Shown piece by piece: positions 45,502 to 53,961 of a DNA stretch of 64,000 nucleotides. Made by a program: the position numbers and the translations under genes. The notes beneath the pieces were generated by a model. That model had not been told where the DNA came from. It worked only from the letters and a program-made list of their open reading frames with translations, and did not search any database. Within the stretch, counting starts at the first letter, position 1. Each line of letters begins with the position of its first letter. The DNA is from Bacteroidaceae bacterium. Its GTDB lineage: Bacteria; Bacteroidota; Bacteroidia; Bacteroidales; Bacteroidaceae. The stretch spans positions 1 through 64,000 of the forward strand of contig JAFTNZ010000008.1 of the NCBI GenBank assembly GCA_017451645.1. The letters run 5' to 3'.

Positions 45502-47406
45502 ATGAGTGACATCATTAGATTGTTGCCGGATTCGGTAGCTAACCAGATTGCGGCAGGTGAAGTGATACAACGCCCGGCTTCCGTCGTAAAGGAATTGGTA
45601 GAAAATGCAATAGATGCGGGCGCACAGAATATAGACATCCTGATTATGGATGCAGGAAAGACGTGTATTCAAGTGGTGGATGATGGAAAAGGTATGTCGG
45701 AAACTGACGCTCGTCTGGCTTTTGAGCGTCATGCAACTTCTAAGATACGTGAGGCTGCCGATTTGTATGCTTTGACTACCATGGGGTTTCGTGGAGAAGC
45801 CTTGGCTTCCATTGCGGCAGTGGCACAGGTGGAGTTGCGCACCCGTCGGGCAGAAGATGAATTGGGTACATGCCTTATGATTTCCGGTTCCAAGGTTGAG
45901 GGACAGGAACCGATGGCTTGTCCCATAGGTTCTAATTTCTCTGTAAAAAATCTCTTTTTTAACATACCTGCCCGGCGGAAATTCTTGAAGTCAAATCAGA
46001 CGGAACTGAATAATATATTGACGGAAATTGATCGTATCGTATTGGTTCATCCTGAAGTGTCGTTCAGTGTGCAACACAATGGAACAGAGTTGTATCGTTT
46101 GCCTGCAGCAGCGTTGAGGATGCGTCTGATGAATGTATTTGGAAAGAAGTTGAACGAGCAACTGTTGACAGTGGAAGTGGACACCACTTTAATCCAATTG
46201 TCGGGATATGTGGCCAAACCTGAGTTCTCGCGCAAAAAGGGATTCCATCAGTATTTTTTTGTTAATGGGCGCTATATGCGGCACCCCTATTTCCATAAAG
46301 CGGTGTTGGAGGCGTATGAACAGCTTGTACCTGTAGGTGAACAAATCTCTTATTTTATTTATATGAAGGTGGATCCTGCCAACATAGACGTGAATATCCA
46401 CCCGACCAAGACAGAGATAAAATTTGATAATGAACAAGCTATTTGGCAGATATTGGCCGCTGCCGTCAAGGAGTCATTAGGTAAATTCAATGCAGTCCCT
46501 TCCATCGATTTTGATACGGTGGGGATGCCGGACATTCCCTCCCAATCCTCAGATTCGGAATGGCCCGTTGAAATGCCGAAGGTAACTTATAATCCGAATT
46601 TCAATCCTTTTGAATCTACGTCAGAATATGCCAGTTCCCGCTCGTCTTCCGTTGATTGGGAGGGAGCTTATCGTGGATTGGAGAAAACTGCATTTGTCCC
46701 TCGGAACGACGTCGCCTCAGCATTGTGTGGAGCAGATGATTATTCTGACGAAAGTCTTTTGTTTCAGGAGACTGCTTCATCCGGTTCATCCTCACATGAT
46801 TTGGAAACGATGACATTCGTTTCTTCCATCAATGCATCTCCGGCATCAACCATGCACTATCAATTCAAAGGGCAGTATATTGTCACATCTGTAAAATCAG
46901 GTTTGATGCTGATTGACCAGCAACGGGCTCATATACGTGTCTTATATGATAGGTATTTGAGTCAAATGGAGATGCAGCGTGGTGTATCCCAAGGAGTCCT
47001 ATTCCCAGAGATTGTACAGTTCACTCAGGCAGAACAAATAGTGCTTGAAGCTGTGGACGAAGATTTGCAGGCGGTGGGTTTTGATTTGTCCAATTTAGGT
47101 GGTGGTAGTTTCTCTATCAACGGGGTACCGGTTGGGACGGAAGGAGTCGATCCGGTAGAATTGCTACGACGGATGGTGGCTGCAGCCATAGAAAAAGGCT
47201 CTGATATAAAGGAGGAAGTCCGTTCTGTTGTGGCTCTGTCGTTGGCAAAATCTGCGGCCATTGTGAAAGGGCAGGTTTTGAGTGATGCGGAAATGGATGA
47301 TTTGGTAAGTTCTCTCTTTGTAAGCTCCTCACCAAACTATACACCGGACGGAAAAAAGATTTTGACTGTCATTACACTGGAGGAGATTGAAAAAAGTCTC
47401 AAATAG
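45502..47406 (+). CDS. mutL: DNA mismatch repair protein MutL
   Basis: A 634-aa mismatch repair protein. The GHKL ATPase motifs are intact: [37 protein letters not shown] linker follows (about 350-460), then the dimerisation domain. The C-terminal motif that gives endonuclease activity, DQHAxxExxxxE, is degenerate here: the sequence reads [14 protein letters not shown] near 472-485. The partner MutS is not in the window. Confidence 0.95.
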   Translation: MSDIIRLLPDSVANQIAAGEVIQRPASVVKELVENAIDAGAQNIDILIMDAGKTCIQVVDDGKGMSETDARLAFERHATSKIREAADLYALTTMGFRGEALASIAAVAQVELRTRRAEDELGTCLMISGSKVEGQEPMACPIGSNFSVKNLFFNIPARRKFLKSNQTELNNILTEIDRIVLVHPEVSFSVQHNGTELYRLPAAALRMRLMNVFGKKLNEQLLTVEVDTTLIQLSGYVAKPEFSRKKGFHQYFFVNGRYMRHPYFHKAVLEAYEQLVPVGEQISYFIYMKVDPANIDVNIHPTKTEIKFDNEQAIWQILAAAVKESLGKFNAVPSIDFDTVGMPDIPSQSSDSEWPVEMPKVTYNPNFNPFESTSEYASSRSSSVDWEGAYRGLEKTAFVPRNDVASALCGADDYSDESLLFQETASSGSSSHDLETMTFVSSINASPASTMHYQFKGQYIVTSVKSGLMLIDQQRAHIRVLYDRYLSQMEMQRGVSQGVLFPEIVQFTQAEQIVLEAVDEDLQAVGFDLSNLGGGSFSINGVPVGTEGVDPVELLRRMVAAAIEKGSDIKEEVRSVVALSLAKSAAIVKGQVLSDAEMDDLVSSLFVSSSPNYTPDGKKILTVITLEEIEKSLK

Positions 47407-47511
47407 CCCCGAAAATTGTAGAACTTGCTTTTAAAGAACTGTTTTATGGCGAATATTGTGAATTATTTGCTATATTTTTCAGAATTATTAGTCCTATTAA
47501 AAAAAAATAGT

Positions 47512-47519
47512 TATTTTTG
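47512..47519 (+). promoter_or_regulatory. ompA promoter -7 box and long leader
   Basis: TATTTTTG starts a leader of about 160 nt before ATG 47685. The long leader with GAGCAAACAAAGGGAAAAAGAGG suggests post-transcriptional control, as is common for ompA genes. Confidence 0.5.
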
Positions 47520-47684
47520 CAGCCTAAAATAGGCTCGTTGAATGACTTTTACGAATAGTCACTCCCTCTTCCTGAAGAGCAAACAAAGGGAAAAAGAGGA
47601 TTGATGAAAGAACAAATGTTAGAGATGGGCTGTTATTTGAAATGTTAGTGTGAGTAAATTTAGTAATTTATTAATAGAAAAAGT

Positions 47685-48845
47685 ATGAAAAAGTTAATGG
47701 TTGCGCTGGCTGCTGCCAGCATGTCTGTGGCTACTTATGCTCAGACTGAAACAGTGGAAGTCGTAGAGGTTCCTACTGAAAAGTACAGCGTTCAGACAAA
47801 CAAGTTCTGGAACAATTGGTTTATTCAGGCTAATGGTGCTTTCAGTGCATTCTATTCCAGCCAGGAGCAGGGTGTAGGCAAGAGTCCGTTTGAAGAAGCA
47901 CGTCGTGAGTTCGGATTCAGCGTTGCTGTAGGTAAATGGTTCACTCCCGGTTTGGGATTGCGTACTAAATTCAATGGAATTTGGGGTAAGGCAGTTCTCG
48001 GTGAGAAGGCATTTGGCGAAGAGTCTGTGGACATGGATTACTGGAATATCCACGAAGACGTTATGTTTAACTTGAGCAATATGCTCTGTGGTTACAACGA
48101 AAAGCGTGTATGGAACTTCATTCCTTACTTGGGTGCCGGTGTGGCTCGCAACTGCTCAGGAAACATGTATGGCATGACCTACAATGGTGGTATCTTGAAT
48201 ACGTTCCGTTTGGGTAGCCGTTGGTCTGTAAACCTCGAGTTGGCTGCAATGTTTGCTGAAGCTGATCTGGATGGTCTTGGCAATAATGTTCGTGGCTTCA
48301 GAGGCTTTGACAAGGCTTTCACTGCAGAAGTAGGTTTCACTTATAACCTCGGAAAGACTGGTTTCAAGAATACTCCGGACGTAGATGCTATCATGGCATT
48401 GAACGCTTCTCAGTTGGATGCTTTGAATGCAGCTTTGGCTGATCAGCAGGCTGAAAATGCCAAGTTGAAGAGCGAGTTGGCTAAGAAACCCAAAGAAGTC
48501 ATTAAGACTGAAACTGTTTACAAGGCTTCTGGTGCTCCTCAGTCTGTATTCTTCAACATCGGTTCTTCTAAGATCGCTTCTAAGAAGGAAATCGTTAACC
48601 TTGAGGCTATCGCTAACGTAGCTAAGGAAAACAACTCTAAGGTGACAATCACTGGTTATGCTGATAGCGCTACAGGTAGTGCTTCATACAACCAGTCACT
48701 CTCAGTGAAGCGTGCTGAGGCTGTTGCCAAGGAATTGGAGAAATTGGGTGTAAGCCGCGATCAGATGATTATCGAAGGCAAGGGTGGCGTTGCTACTTTG
48801 AAGCCTGCTTCTTACAACCGTCGTGTGATTGTTGAAATCAAGTGA
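47685..48845 (+). CDS. ompA: OmpA-family outer membrane protein
   Basis: A 386-aa abundant outer membrane protein. Signal peptide 1-19 (MKKLMVALAAASMSVATYA), an N-terminal beta barrel (about 40-225), a helical linker with ALNAALADQQAENAKLKSELAKKPKE, and a C-terminal OmpA peptidoglycan-binding domain (about 270-386; VTITGYADSATGSASYNQSLSVKRAEAVAKEL, NRRVIVEI). It links the outer membrane to peptidoglycan. The codon use is strongly biased, as expected for a highly expressed protein. Confidence 0.94.
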   Translation: MKKLMVALAAASMSVATYAQTETVEVVEVPTEKYSVQTNKFWNNWFIQANGAFSAFYSSQEQGVGKSPFEEARREFGFSVAVGKWFTPGLGLRTKFNGIWGKAVLGEKAFGEESVDMDYWNIHEDVMFNLSNMLCGYNEKRVWNFIPYLGAGVARNCSGNMYGMTYNGGILNTFRLGSRWSVNLELAAMFAEADLDGLGNNVRGFRGFDKAFTAEVGFTYNLGKTGFKNTPDVDAIMALNASQLDALNAALADQQAENAKLKSELAKKPKEVIKTETVYKASGAPQSVFFNIGSSKIASKKEIVNLEAIANVAKENNSKVTITGYADSATGSASYNQSLSVKRAEAVAKELEKLGVSRDQMIIEGKGGVATLKPASYNRRVIVEIK

Positions 48846-48885
48846 AAATAATTTTTCACAGATGATATAATATCATCATGGTGCT

Positions 48886-48923
48886 TGCCGGAAGGGTAGT
48901 GATACTCTTCCGGCATTTTTTTT
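48886..48923 (+). terminator. ompA terminator
   Basis: TGCCGGAAG and CTTCCGGCA form the stem; T8 follows at 48916-48923. Confidence 0.9.
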
Positions 48924-48925
48924 CA

Positions 48926-49000
48926 ATGAAGCTGAAGGTCAATCTGTAAAGCCTGTATGTACCGGCCATCCACTTTGACCGTGTATTGGATTGGGCAGCC
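48926..49000 (+). pseudogene. Degenerate duplicate of the 5' end of the DUF1648 gene
   Basis: The stretch from ATG 48926 aligns with the start of the next gene (49032 onwards): CTGAAGGTCAATCTGTAAAG resembles CTGAATAACCAACCTGTGAAG, and CTTTGACCGTGTATTGGATT resembles CTTCGACCGTGTGTTAGATT. The reading frame has an early stop (TAA in AATCTGTAAAGC). It begins just after the ompA terminator. Confidence 0.65.
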
Positions 49001-49022
49001 AAATGACTATCCCTAAACTGAA

Positions 49023-49550
49023 ATGAATATAATGAGACTGAATAACCAACCTGTGAAGCCAGTGCGTGTGCCGCCCACCCGCTTCGACCGTGTGTTAGAT
49101 TTGGCGGCCCTGTTTTTGGTCGTGTTACTTTGGGTGTTGGCCATCTATTTTTTTATTGATGCGCCTGACAAGGTTCCTACAGGATTCGATGCTGCGGGCA
49201 ATCCGCGCGGATGGGGCAGTGCAGTATTTTATTTCTTCATGAGCGGTATGGGGACGTTTTATGCCGTGGCCATGTTCTTTGCCGCCTACTTCCCCCAATT
49301 CATCAATATGCCAGTCGTGTTGAAAGAGAGTACCGTAGTTCCCCAGTCGGCCCTGATGATACGCTGTTGCCGTTGGCTGAACATCGTGGGGTTAGCCATG
49401 TTCCTCTTTATCCTCTTTCAGATGTCAGCCTACCAATACGAGGCGTTGCGCATGGATGCCTCCCTCTTCGTTGCAGGCATGATTGGAAATGTGTTCCTGA
49501 TGCTTGGTGTCATCATCTATTACTCTGTACGCATTTCGCGGGTGAAGTAA
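49023..49550 (+). CDS. DUF1648 membrane protein
   Basis: A 175-aa protein with four membrane segments (about 28-47, 70-92, 117-137, 148-168). The VPTGFDAAGNPRGWGS motif after the first helix is the DUF1648 signature, found in anti-sigma factor-type and SdpI-like proteins. No immunity partner is adjacent. ATG 49023 or ATG 49032 may be the start. The function is not known. Confidence 0.75.
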   Translation: MNIMRLNNQPVKPVRVPPTRFDRVLDLAALFLVVLLWVLAIYFFIDAPDKVPTGFDAAGNPRGWGSAVFYFFMSGMGTFYAVAMFFAAYFPQFINMPVVLKESTVVPQSALMIRCCRWLNIVGLAMFLFILFQMSAYQYEALRMDASLFVAGMIGNVFLMLGVIIYYSVRISRVK

Positions 49551-49662
49551 AACTTACTAAATCGTGTATAGATATGAAACAACACTACTTTTATTGGACA
49601 GTGTAGTGGATTGGAATAAGTGATAAAAGCGGCAAGATGTTTGTTGGTAAATAAACTATTTG

Positions 49663-49670
49663 TATTTTTG
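49663..49670 (+). promoter_or_regulatory. fic promoter -7 box
   Basis: TATTTTTG with TTTG at 49640-49643; it is about 20 nt before the Fic start codon. Confidence 0.6.
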
Positions 49671-49690
49671 CAGACATAAAGTCATAGGGT

Positions 49691-50476
49691 ATGTTTGAAG
49701 AAGAGATTAAGATTTACGAAACAGTCCTGGCTGAATATCGGCAAAAGATATCTCAACGGATGAATGGTGATGAGTTGAAAGAGTATAATGAAATACTTTT
49801 TTCGGCTCACAGTTGTGGTATCGAAGGAAACTCGTTCAGTGTGGACGACACCCGCGAATTGAAAGAAAAGGGATTGGGGCTGATTCCACAAGGAAAGACC
49901 CTTTATGAGGCATTCGAAATCTTGGGACACTTCAAGGCATACGAATTTTTGTTGGGGAAGAAAGAGGAACCGTTGACAGAGGAACTCCTGAAAGAGACAC
50001 ACCGCATTCTGATGGAGCACACCTTGCCTTATAAGTGTCCGGGGGCAGTGCCGGGCGAATATACGGATGCTGACATGTGTGCCGGCGACACCATCTTTGG
50101 TGAACATGAAACCTTGATTGCGCGTGTTCCCCAATTATTGGATTCCACCCAGCAGGCCATTAGCGAGGGGCGTGTGCATCCCATGGTGCTGGCCGCCCGT
50201 TTCCATGGTTTCTTTGAATATCTCCACCCTTTCCGTGATGGAAACGGACGCATCGGACGTCTGTTTTCCAACTTTATCCTCCACAAGGCCGGACATCCTA
50301 TCGTCATCATCCGCCAGGAGAACAAGGGTGAATACATCCATGCCTTGCGTTGCATCCGTACCGAAAGGACAGACGAACACCTGATAGCCTTCTTCTTCCG
50401 TATGGCCATCGAACGCATGCAACGCGAAATGGAGGAAAAGAAGAGCGGAACAAAGCTTATGAGTTTCCTTTTCTGA
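49691..50476 (+). CDS. Fic-family protein, self-inhibited type
   Basis: A 261-aa Fic protein. The catalytic motif HPFRDGNGRIGR is at 179-190, which transfers AMP or related groups onto target side chains. The inhibitory motif [S/T]xxxE[G/N] is SCGIEGN (41-47) in an N-terminal helix, so it belongs to the class that blocks its own ATP site. No separate antitoxin gene is adjacent. It is transcribed from its own promoter. The target is unknown. Confidence 0.92.
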   Translation: MFEEEIKIYETVLAEYRQKISQRMNGDELKEYNEILFSAHSCGIEGNSFSVDDTRELKEKGLGLIPQGKTLYEAFEILGHFKAYEFLLGKKEEPLTEELLKETHRILMEHTLPYKCPGAVPGEYTDADMCAGDTIFGEHETLIARVPQLLDSTQQAISEGRVHPMVLAARFHGFFEYLHPFRDGNGRIGRLFSNFILHKAGHPIVIIRQENKGEYIHALRCIRTERTDEHLIAFFFRMAIERMQREMEEKKSGTKLMSFLF

Positions 50477-50503
50477 GAGCTTGATGTTCCTTTTCTTTTA
50501 TCT

Positions 50504-50588
50504 CTGCCATCCCGCTTGGCAGACGTCTGCCACTACGTTGGCAGTACACTGCCAACGGCGAGGCAACGAACTGCCATCACCGTGGCAG
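50504..50588. repeat. Cluster of TGGCAG/CTGCCA half-sites
   Basis: Seven exact TGGCAG or CTGCCA motifs occur within 85 bp at 50504, 50517, 50527, 50539, 50549, 50571 and 50583, in alternating orientations. They can form several hairpins. Confidence 0.55.
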
Positions 50589-50618
50589 TAACATAAAGTC
50601 GGTGTGTGTTCTTCGTTC

Positions 50619-50662
50619 TTTCCTTTACTTCACCCTCTCCAATCCCATCTTCTTGGCTTTTT
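50619..50662. repeat. Direct copy of the 3' end of the cca-type gene
   Basis: Matches 53918-53961 at 43 of 44 positions. On the minus strand it encodes [11 protein letters not shown] plus a stop, identical to the C-terminus of the nucleotidyltransferase at 53924. Confidence 0.9.
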
Positions 50663-50664
50663 TC

Positions 50665-51007
50665 TTAGCGTGTCCAATTTGATGGATTCTGTTTTGAGTT
50701 CTTTTTCAACGCTTAAGTCTATGAGGTTCAGTAGTAACTATAACTCTCCCTCTAAGTTAAAGGGAGTCCCCGTAGGGGGAGGGCATGTGTCCGTAAAATC
50801 CTCATTTTTACACACTCCTCCGGCTTAAGGCCACCCTTCGGGCCACCGTCGCACAGAGCATTGTGCTCCCCTCGCAAGGCACGGATTGACATCTAGTCAA
50901 TCCTTTATTGGCCCTGCTACGCCCCTAACTTAGGGGAGGAGTTGTAGTTACTCCGCTCCTTATATCAAACTCACGAAAAACAAGGTACAACAAATTGGAC
51001 ACCCTAG
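50665..51007. mobile_element. MITE-like element with nested inverted repeats
   Basis: Terminal inverted repeats are 50665-50684 and 50988-51007 (17 of 20 identical, core GTGTCCAATTTG/CAAATTGGACAC). Inner arms 50733-50763 and 50922-50952 match at about 25 of 31 (AGTAACTA-AACTC-...CTAAGTTA). Further small hairpins include GATTGAC-GTCAATC (50885-50902). No transposase is present, so it is a non-autonomous element. The flanks GCTTTTTTC (50656) and GCTTTTTCC (51007) are similar and might be target duplications, but this is uncertain. Confidence 0.7.
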
Positions 51008-51105
51008 CTTTTTCCTCTTGAATTGTATATAGATAAGTCCGGGATATATGATTCTCTCCATTTGTGTTTTTTTTACTGTATGTTTGTTGTTTGGGAAGAA
51101 TTGAG

Positions 51106-51113
51106 TATCTTTG
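51106..51113 (+). promoter_or_regulatory. Promoter -7 box for the AraC-type gene
   Basis: TATCTTTG with TTTG 19 bp upstream (51083-51086). Transcription would begin near 51120, so the ATG at 51133 is the start. Confidence 0.65.
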
Positions 51114-51132
51114 CGCGGATAATTCCGGCCAA

Positions 51133-52275
51133 ATGAACTACGAACAATTCATACTCACTGTCAACTCGTCTAGCGTCATCCTGTTGGTCATGTTGGCCTT
51201 GGTGCTGCTCCATGCCACCCGTTTCCGGAAGGGAAACGGTTATGCTGCCGCCATCATCGTGGTGCCTACGGTGCCTGTGTACCTGTACAACATGAGCCGT
51301 ATGTTGGGGTGGAGCGACTTCAGCCTCTTCATGCTCCCCATATCCTTTTCGGTGAACACGTTGCAGCTCCCTTTGCTGTGGATATTCACCAAGCACAGTT
51401 TTGACAGGAGTTATCGCCTGCTTCATTACAAGAATATGGTTCACTTCCTGCCCATGCTTTTCTTCCTGATATGTTGTCTCGCCATGCCGGTGGAGGAGCG
51501 GATGCAGACCATCGTACACGAAATGCAGGGGACTGACACGTGGCTGGGCAATCTCAACACCACGGTCGTGGCCGTACAGCTGCTGCTCTACTATACACTC
51601 ATTTTCCGTTTCCTTCGCCGTGTCCGCTGCAAGGTGGGCGACACGTTGAGCGATTCCGAGTGGTCAGAAAAAGTCTATATTGCCCGTTTCATGACACTGT
51701 ATGGTGTGTTCTTCATTGTCGTGATGGTGTGTTACGCCATCTGGCCGCGCACCGATGCCTGGCTCATACAGATACTCAACGTGATAGCCATGTTCTATCT
51801 GGTACACCATGCCATCGCCAACCCTGCGATGGACAAACCGTTGATGGACATGGCTGAATTGGAGACGTTGCCAGTCATGACGCTTTCTGCCGACTCTTCC
51901 AACGAGCCTGCCATGCAGGCCGAGGAGATGCAGACCGTGTGTGAACGTGCCATCCGCTACCTGTCCGAGACGAAGGCTTACCTGCGGCCCGACATCTCAT
52001 TGCCCGTCTTTGCCAAGGAGGTGGACATCCCCCAGCGTACCCTTTCGCGCAGCATCAACGGACATCTGCACTGCAACTTCTTCACCTTCATCAACGGAAT
52101 GCGGGTGGAGGAGGCCAAGCGTTGCCTGCTGACCCTTGAAACTTCGGGTTTCAACATCGACAGCATCTACCGCGAGTGTGGCTTCCGTTCGCGTTCCACC
52201 TTCTTCATGGTCTTCAAGAAAATTGAAGGGAAAAGCCCCGCTGCCTGGTTGGAACAGATACGGCAGTGTAGATAA
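51133..52275 (+). CDS. Membrane AraC-family regulator
   Basis: A 380-aa protein beginning MNYEQFILTVNSSSVILLV. About seven membrane segments occupy residues 10-230, followed by a linker and a C-terminal AraC DNA-binding domain (about 275-378; SLPVFAKEVDIPQRTLSRSING and FNIDSIYRECGFRSRSTFFMVFKKIEGKSPAAW). Bacteroides use such membrane-anchored regulators to respond to envelope signals. The longer reading frame from 51064 includes sequence upstream of the promoter and is rejected. The target may be the next genes, but this is not shown. Confidence 0.82.
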   Translation: MNYEQFILTVNSSSVILLVMLALVLLHATRFRKGNGYAAAIIVVPTVPVYLYNMSRMLGWSDFSLFMLPISFSVNTLQLPLLWIFTKHSFDRSYRLLHYKNMVHFLPMLFFLICCLAMPVEERMQTIVHEMQGTDTWLGNLNTTVVAVQLLLYYTLIFRFLRRVRCKVGDTLSDSEWSEKVYIARFMTLYGVFFIVVMVCYAIWPRTDAWLIQILNVIAMFYLVHHAIANPAMDKPLMDMAELETLPVMTLSADSSNEPAMQAEEMQTVCERAIRYLSETKAYLRPDISLPVFAKEVDIPQRTLSRSINGHLHCNFFTFINGMRVEEAKRCLLTLETSGFNIDSIYRECGFRSRSTFFMVFKKIEGKSPAAWLEQIRQCR

Positions 52276-52740
52276 CACTTTTTCTGCCCCCTTTCCCCGC
52301 TTCAGCTTGAAAAATGCGGCTTGCAAAGCCCTTTACGCTCTATCGGATACCAATAATTTTAATCAAAATCCGCTGAAATATCTCTTAAGCATTATCCAGC
52401 CACGCTTAAGCGTTGGCACAGCAACTCTTAAATGTCATCAGGGGGATTTAGTGTCTGAAAAACGGTGTCAATGTTTTCTATATGTTGCAGTATATTTTTT
52501 TGTATGTCTCAACGCACTGTCTGTAAAATGGTCGGTGACATCTTCCCCATGGGCAATTCAGTCCAACAATCCGATGTTTGGACTGCTTGCCTGTTTTTTT
52601 TCTTGCAGGCTCGAAAACTTCTTCACACTTTTGCAACCGAGAAAACGTTGCAAGGGAGCCTTCAAACTTTCCGAACGCGACAGAGCGGAACCGAAAAGCT
52701 GAAAGAGAGTAGGACTAATCTTCTAAAAAAAGTATGTGTT
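52276..52740 (+). other. Long leader or intergenic region
   Basis: 465 bp with no convincing gene. It has CACTTTTGC-like boxes near 52625-52633, a TTGCAAC-GTTGCAA hairpin (52631-52653) and CGCTTAAGCG-type palindromes near 52402. It may carry the promoter and leader for the next gene. Confidence 0.5.
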
Positions 52741-53232
52741 ATGAAGAAGTTTTTATTATTTGCGATGGCAGTGATGTGTATGGCGGTAGGACAGGCCCAA
52801 GTGAAGGGCGACATGGCCGCAGGTGTGAACCTCAACATGGGATTCGGCTACGATGGAGACTATGACAATATGGGTATTGGTGCCAAGTTCCAGTATTCGG
52901 TGACTGACAAGATTCGTGTGGAACCCACATTCGTTTACTATTTCGAGAAGAACTATTTGTCCATGACTGAGTTCATAGTCAATGCCCACTACCTGTTCCC
53001 CATGCTGGACGGAAAACTGAATGCTTATCCCTTGGCAGGACTTGGTTTGGTGACATCAAAAGTGGAGATATTCGAAATCTCTGAATCGGAGAGCAACTTC
53101 GGACTCGACTTGGGTGGCGGTGTCGAATACAAATTGATCGACAACTTCTCCCTGGGTGCAGAACTGAAATATTACATAGCCGGCGACTGGAACCACATCG
53201 GCTTGCAACTCGGAGTGACCTATGCGTTCTGA
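52741..53232 (+). CDS. Small outer membrane beta-barrel protein
   Basis: A 163-aa protein with signal peptide about 1-19 (MKKFLLFAMAVMCMAVGQA) and alternating beta strands (DMAAGVNLNMGFGYDGDYDNMGIGAKFQYSV to HIGLQLGVTYAF) ending in a C-terminal aromatic, which is typical for barrel insertion. It resembles Bacteroides OmpX/porin-like barrels. The longer in-frame reading from 52465 lacks family support; ATG 52741 gives a clean signal peptide. Confidence 0.78.
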   Translation: MKKFLLFAMAVMCMAVGQAQVKGDMAAGVNLNMGFGYDGDYDNMGIGAKFQYSVTDKIRVEPTFVYYFEKNYLSMTEFIVNAHYLFPMLDGKLNAYPLAGLGLVTSKVEIFEISESESNFGLDLGGGVEYKLIDNFSLGAELKYYIAGDWNHIGLQLGVTYAF

Positions 53233-53299
53233 ATGAAATAAGAGAACATAGATAAAGAGAATATAGATAATTGGTATAAACGCTTAACAGACAACAACA

Positions 53300-53746
53300 A
53301 TGAAGACAATGAAAAAACTGATGGCCATGCTGATGATGGTCGGTATGGTGTTCGCATTCCCTGCTTGCGGAAGCGATGATGATGATGAGAAATTCCAGGA
53401 TCCCAACGAAATTTATGACAATGTGCTCACTGAAGGCCAGTGGTCCGAGAGCGGGAACAAACTGATATACACCCACAGCTATGCTTCCGCCCAATATCAG
53501 GAGAAGTGGATTTTCACCATGTCCAACGGTGTTTGTACAGCCATGGAAGCTCAAATCACTTGCGGTTCATCTCAGGTGGCAGAGATGGTGTATCAAGGAT
53601 ACATTCAGGAACCGACAGAAGGTGTACAAGTGTCCAGAGACGGTAAGGTGATTACTGTTAAGTATGTAGGTGATACCCAACCCTACATCGGCATGACCAA
53701 AGAGGAAATCAAGAACCTTATTGATACGGTATTCGGAGCTGCGTAA
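53300..53746 (+). CDS. Lipoprotein, unknown function
   Basis: A 148-aa lipoprotein (lipobox FAFPAC, Cys23), followed by an acidic SDDDDEKFQD stretch. The remainder is beta-rich with two cysteines (NGVCTAMEAQITCGS) that may form a disulfide. No family is recognised. It lies 67 bp after the small barrel gene and before a strong terminator, so the two may share a transcript. Confidence 0.7.
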   Translation: MKTMKKLMAMLMMVGMVFAFPACGSDDDDEKFQDPNEIYDNVLTEGQWSESGNKLIYTHSYASAQYQEKWIFTMSNGVCTAMEAQITCGSSQVAEMVYQGYIQEPTEGVQVSRDGKVITVKYVGDTQPYIGMTKEEIKNLIDTVFGAA

Positions 53747-53774
53747 AGTTTGAATGACAGACTATAAAAAGAAT

Positions 53775-53804
53775 GAGGAGGGTGTGCTTGTGCGCACCCT
53801 CCTC
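53775..53804 (+). terminator. Terminator after lipoprotein gene
   Basis: GAGGAGGGTGTGC and GCGCACCCTCCTC form a perfect 13-bp stem with TTGT loop; the downstream sequence is T-rich. Confidence 0.85.
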
Positions 53805-53917
53805 GATATGTTTTCATTCATTATACGAAAGTGTTTTGTAATAAACCTCAAGAAACTGTCGTAATTTAAAATAGAATTTAGAATTTTGTGGTGTAAATTT
53901 TGAATTTTCCTTTTCCT

Positions 53918-53961
53918 TTTCCTTTACTTCACCCTTTCCAATCCCATCTTCTTGGCTTTTT
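53918..53961. repeat. Second copy of the 44-bp direct repeat (cca 3' end)
   Basis: Covers the last codons and the stop of the nucleotidyltransferase gene. Matches 50619-50662 at 43 of 44 positions. Confidence 0.9.

Larger units (their letters stand above)
50477..51132. other. Gene-free region with repeats
   Basis: Contains a cluster of TGGCAG/CTGCCA sites (50504-50588), the 44-bp copy of the cca 3' end (50619-50662), a MITE-like element (50665-51007), and the AraC gene promoter (51106-51113). There is no convincing coding sequence; short ORFs here fall within the repeats. Confidence 0.75.

Noticed and set aside
50604-50828. Short ORF of 74 residues after fic.
   Set aside because: It is made of the cca 3' end copy and MITE-like sequence, with no coding signals.
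52465-52740. Longer start of the small barrel protein at 52465.
   Set aside because: The upstream residues have no signal peptide and no family features; MKKFLLF at 52741 does.
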